32,532 nt of DNA from Pseudomonadota bacterium (GTDB lineage: Bacteria > Desulfobacterota > Desulfobacteria > Desulfobacterales > Desulfatibacillaceae): the NCBI GenBank assembly GCA_018829095.1, contig JAHJUF010000050.1, positions 1 to 32,532 on the forward strand, written 5' to 3'. This document shows positions 32,405-32,532 of the stretch, in pieces (the stretch's first letter is position 1; the number at the start of each line of letters is the position of its first letter). The notes beneath the pieces are model-generated. The model saw only the letters and a program-made list of their open reading frames with translations. It made no database searches and was not told the DNA's origin. The translations under genes and the position numbers were made by a program.

Positions 32405-32532
32405 AAACCCCTTTTTCCGGGCGGAAGCAAGGGTAGTGATGGGCCGTCATGCCGCCCGTCGGGGCCTACCGGGGTCCGGTCCGTTCATTTCCCGCGAAGT
32501 CGGGCCTTCCCCTGGTCTTTCAGGGCGCACCT
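32390..32532. mobile_element. Possible end of a mobile element inserted into mod
   Basis: From about 32390 the sequence turns abruptly from AT-rich mod to GC-rich DNA with no mod similarity. The junction reads GAGTGTCTGTCCAAAAACCC (32390-32409), which looks like an insertion-sequence terminal repeat. No transposase is visible because the window ends. The identification rests on the truncated gene, the composition jump and the appearance of the end. Confidence 0.35.

Noticed and set aside
1-32532. CRISPR array, tRNA or rRNA genes
   Set aside because: No spaced direct repeats, cloverleaf with CCA-type end or conserved rRNA segments were seen on either strand.

Overview
The window reads as part of the chromosome of a GC-rich anaerobic Gram-negative bacterium, most likely a Desulfobacterota (former Deltaproteobacteria) member. 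This is inferred from the gene content: a phenylacetate-CoA ligase / ACT-domain / branched-chain-type ABC transporter cluster, PAS/hybrid histidine kinases paired with an NtrC-type regulator, PilZ proteins, a DHH-CBS phosphoesterase, a phasin-like protein and a type III restriction-modification locus. No rRNA, tRNA, CRISPR array or complete insertion sequence was recognised.

Region 1 (1-9,660, minus strand) is one long gene train. In transcription order it runs: promoter (about 9,650), a roughly 260-nt leader, paaK, ACT protein, livK, livH, livM, livG, livF, a second PaaK-like gene with a degenerate ATP loop, a second ACT protein, then two PilZ genes. The leader is the most interesting part of the window. 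It encodes a 23-residue peptide with a good ribosome binding site and six Phe/Tyr codons among residues 4-15. The peptide gene is followed by a chain of mutually exclusive helices containing two intrinsic terminators. This looks like ribosome-mediated attenuation by aromatic amino acids of an aryl-acid uptake and CoA-activation operon. It suggests the operon assimilates aryl acids into Phe/Tyr rather than simply degrading them.

Region 2 (9,796-16,814) holds an unrecognised small protein (plus strand) and then a minus-strand signalling block. The block contains an intact hybrid kinase with an NtrC-type sigma-54 activator 2 nt downstream, a secreted protein with an ELSxVxAQ-type motif, and a second hybrid kinase-like protein whose phospho-accepting His is replaced by Glu. 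A weak sigma-54 promoter-like site lies upstream of the secreted protein gene.

Region 3 (17,000-27,535) is mostly housekeeping and envelope genes. It contains gpmA, a paired-CBS protein, a DHH-DHHA1-CBS protein without a tRNA nucleotidyltransferase domain, a 704-residue secreted protein, a UDP-glucuronate decarboxylase-like SDR, pgpA, a phasin-like gene with an operator-like dyad inside its promoter, two further extended SDRs, and a small His-rich protein. Strong bidirectional terminators separate the convergent pairs.

Region 4 (27,640-32,532, minus strand) is a type III restriction-modification locus. The Res subunit appears complete. The Mod subunit lacks its N-terminal catalytic part, the DPPY region. 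Base composition is mosaic: the segment of mod that includes the target-recognition region is AT-rich, and the last roughly 130 bases are abruptly GC-rich and may be the end of a mobile element that cut mod.
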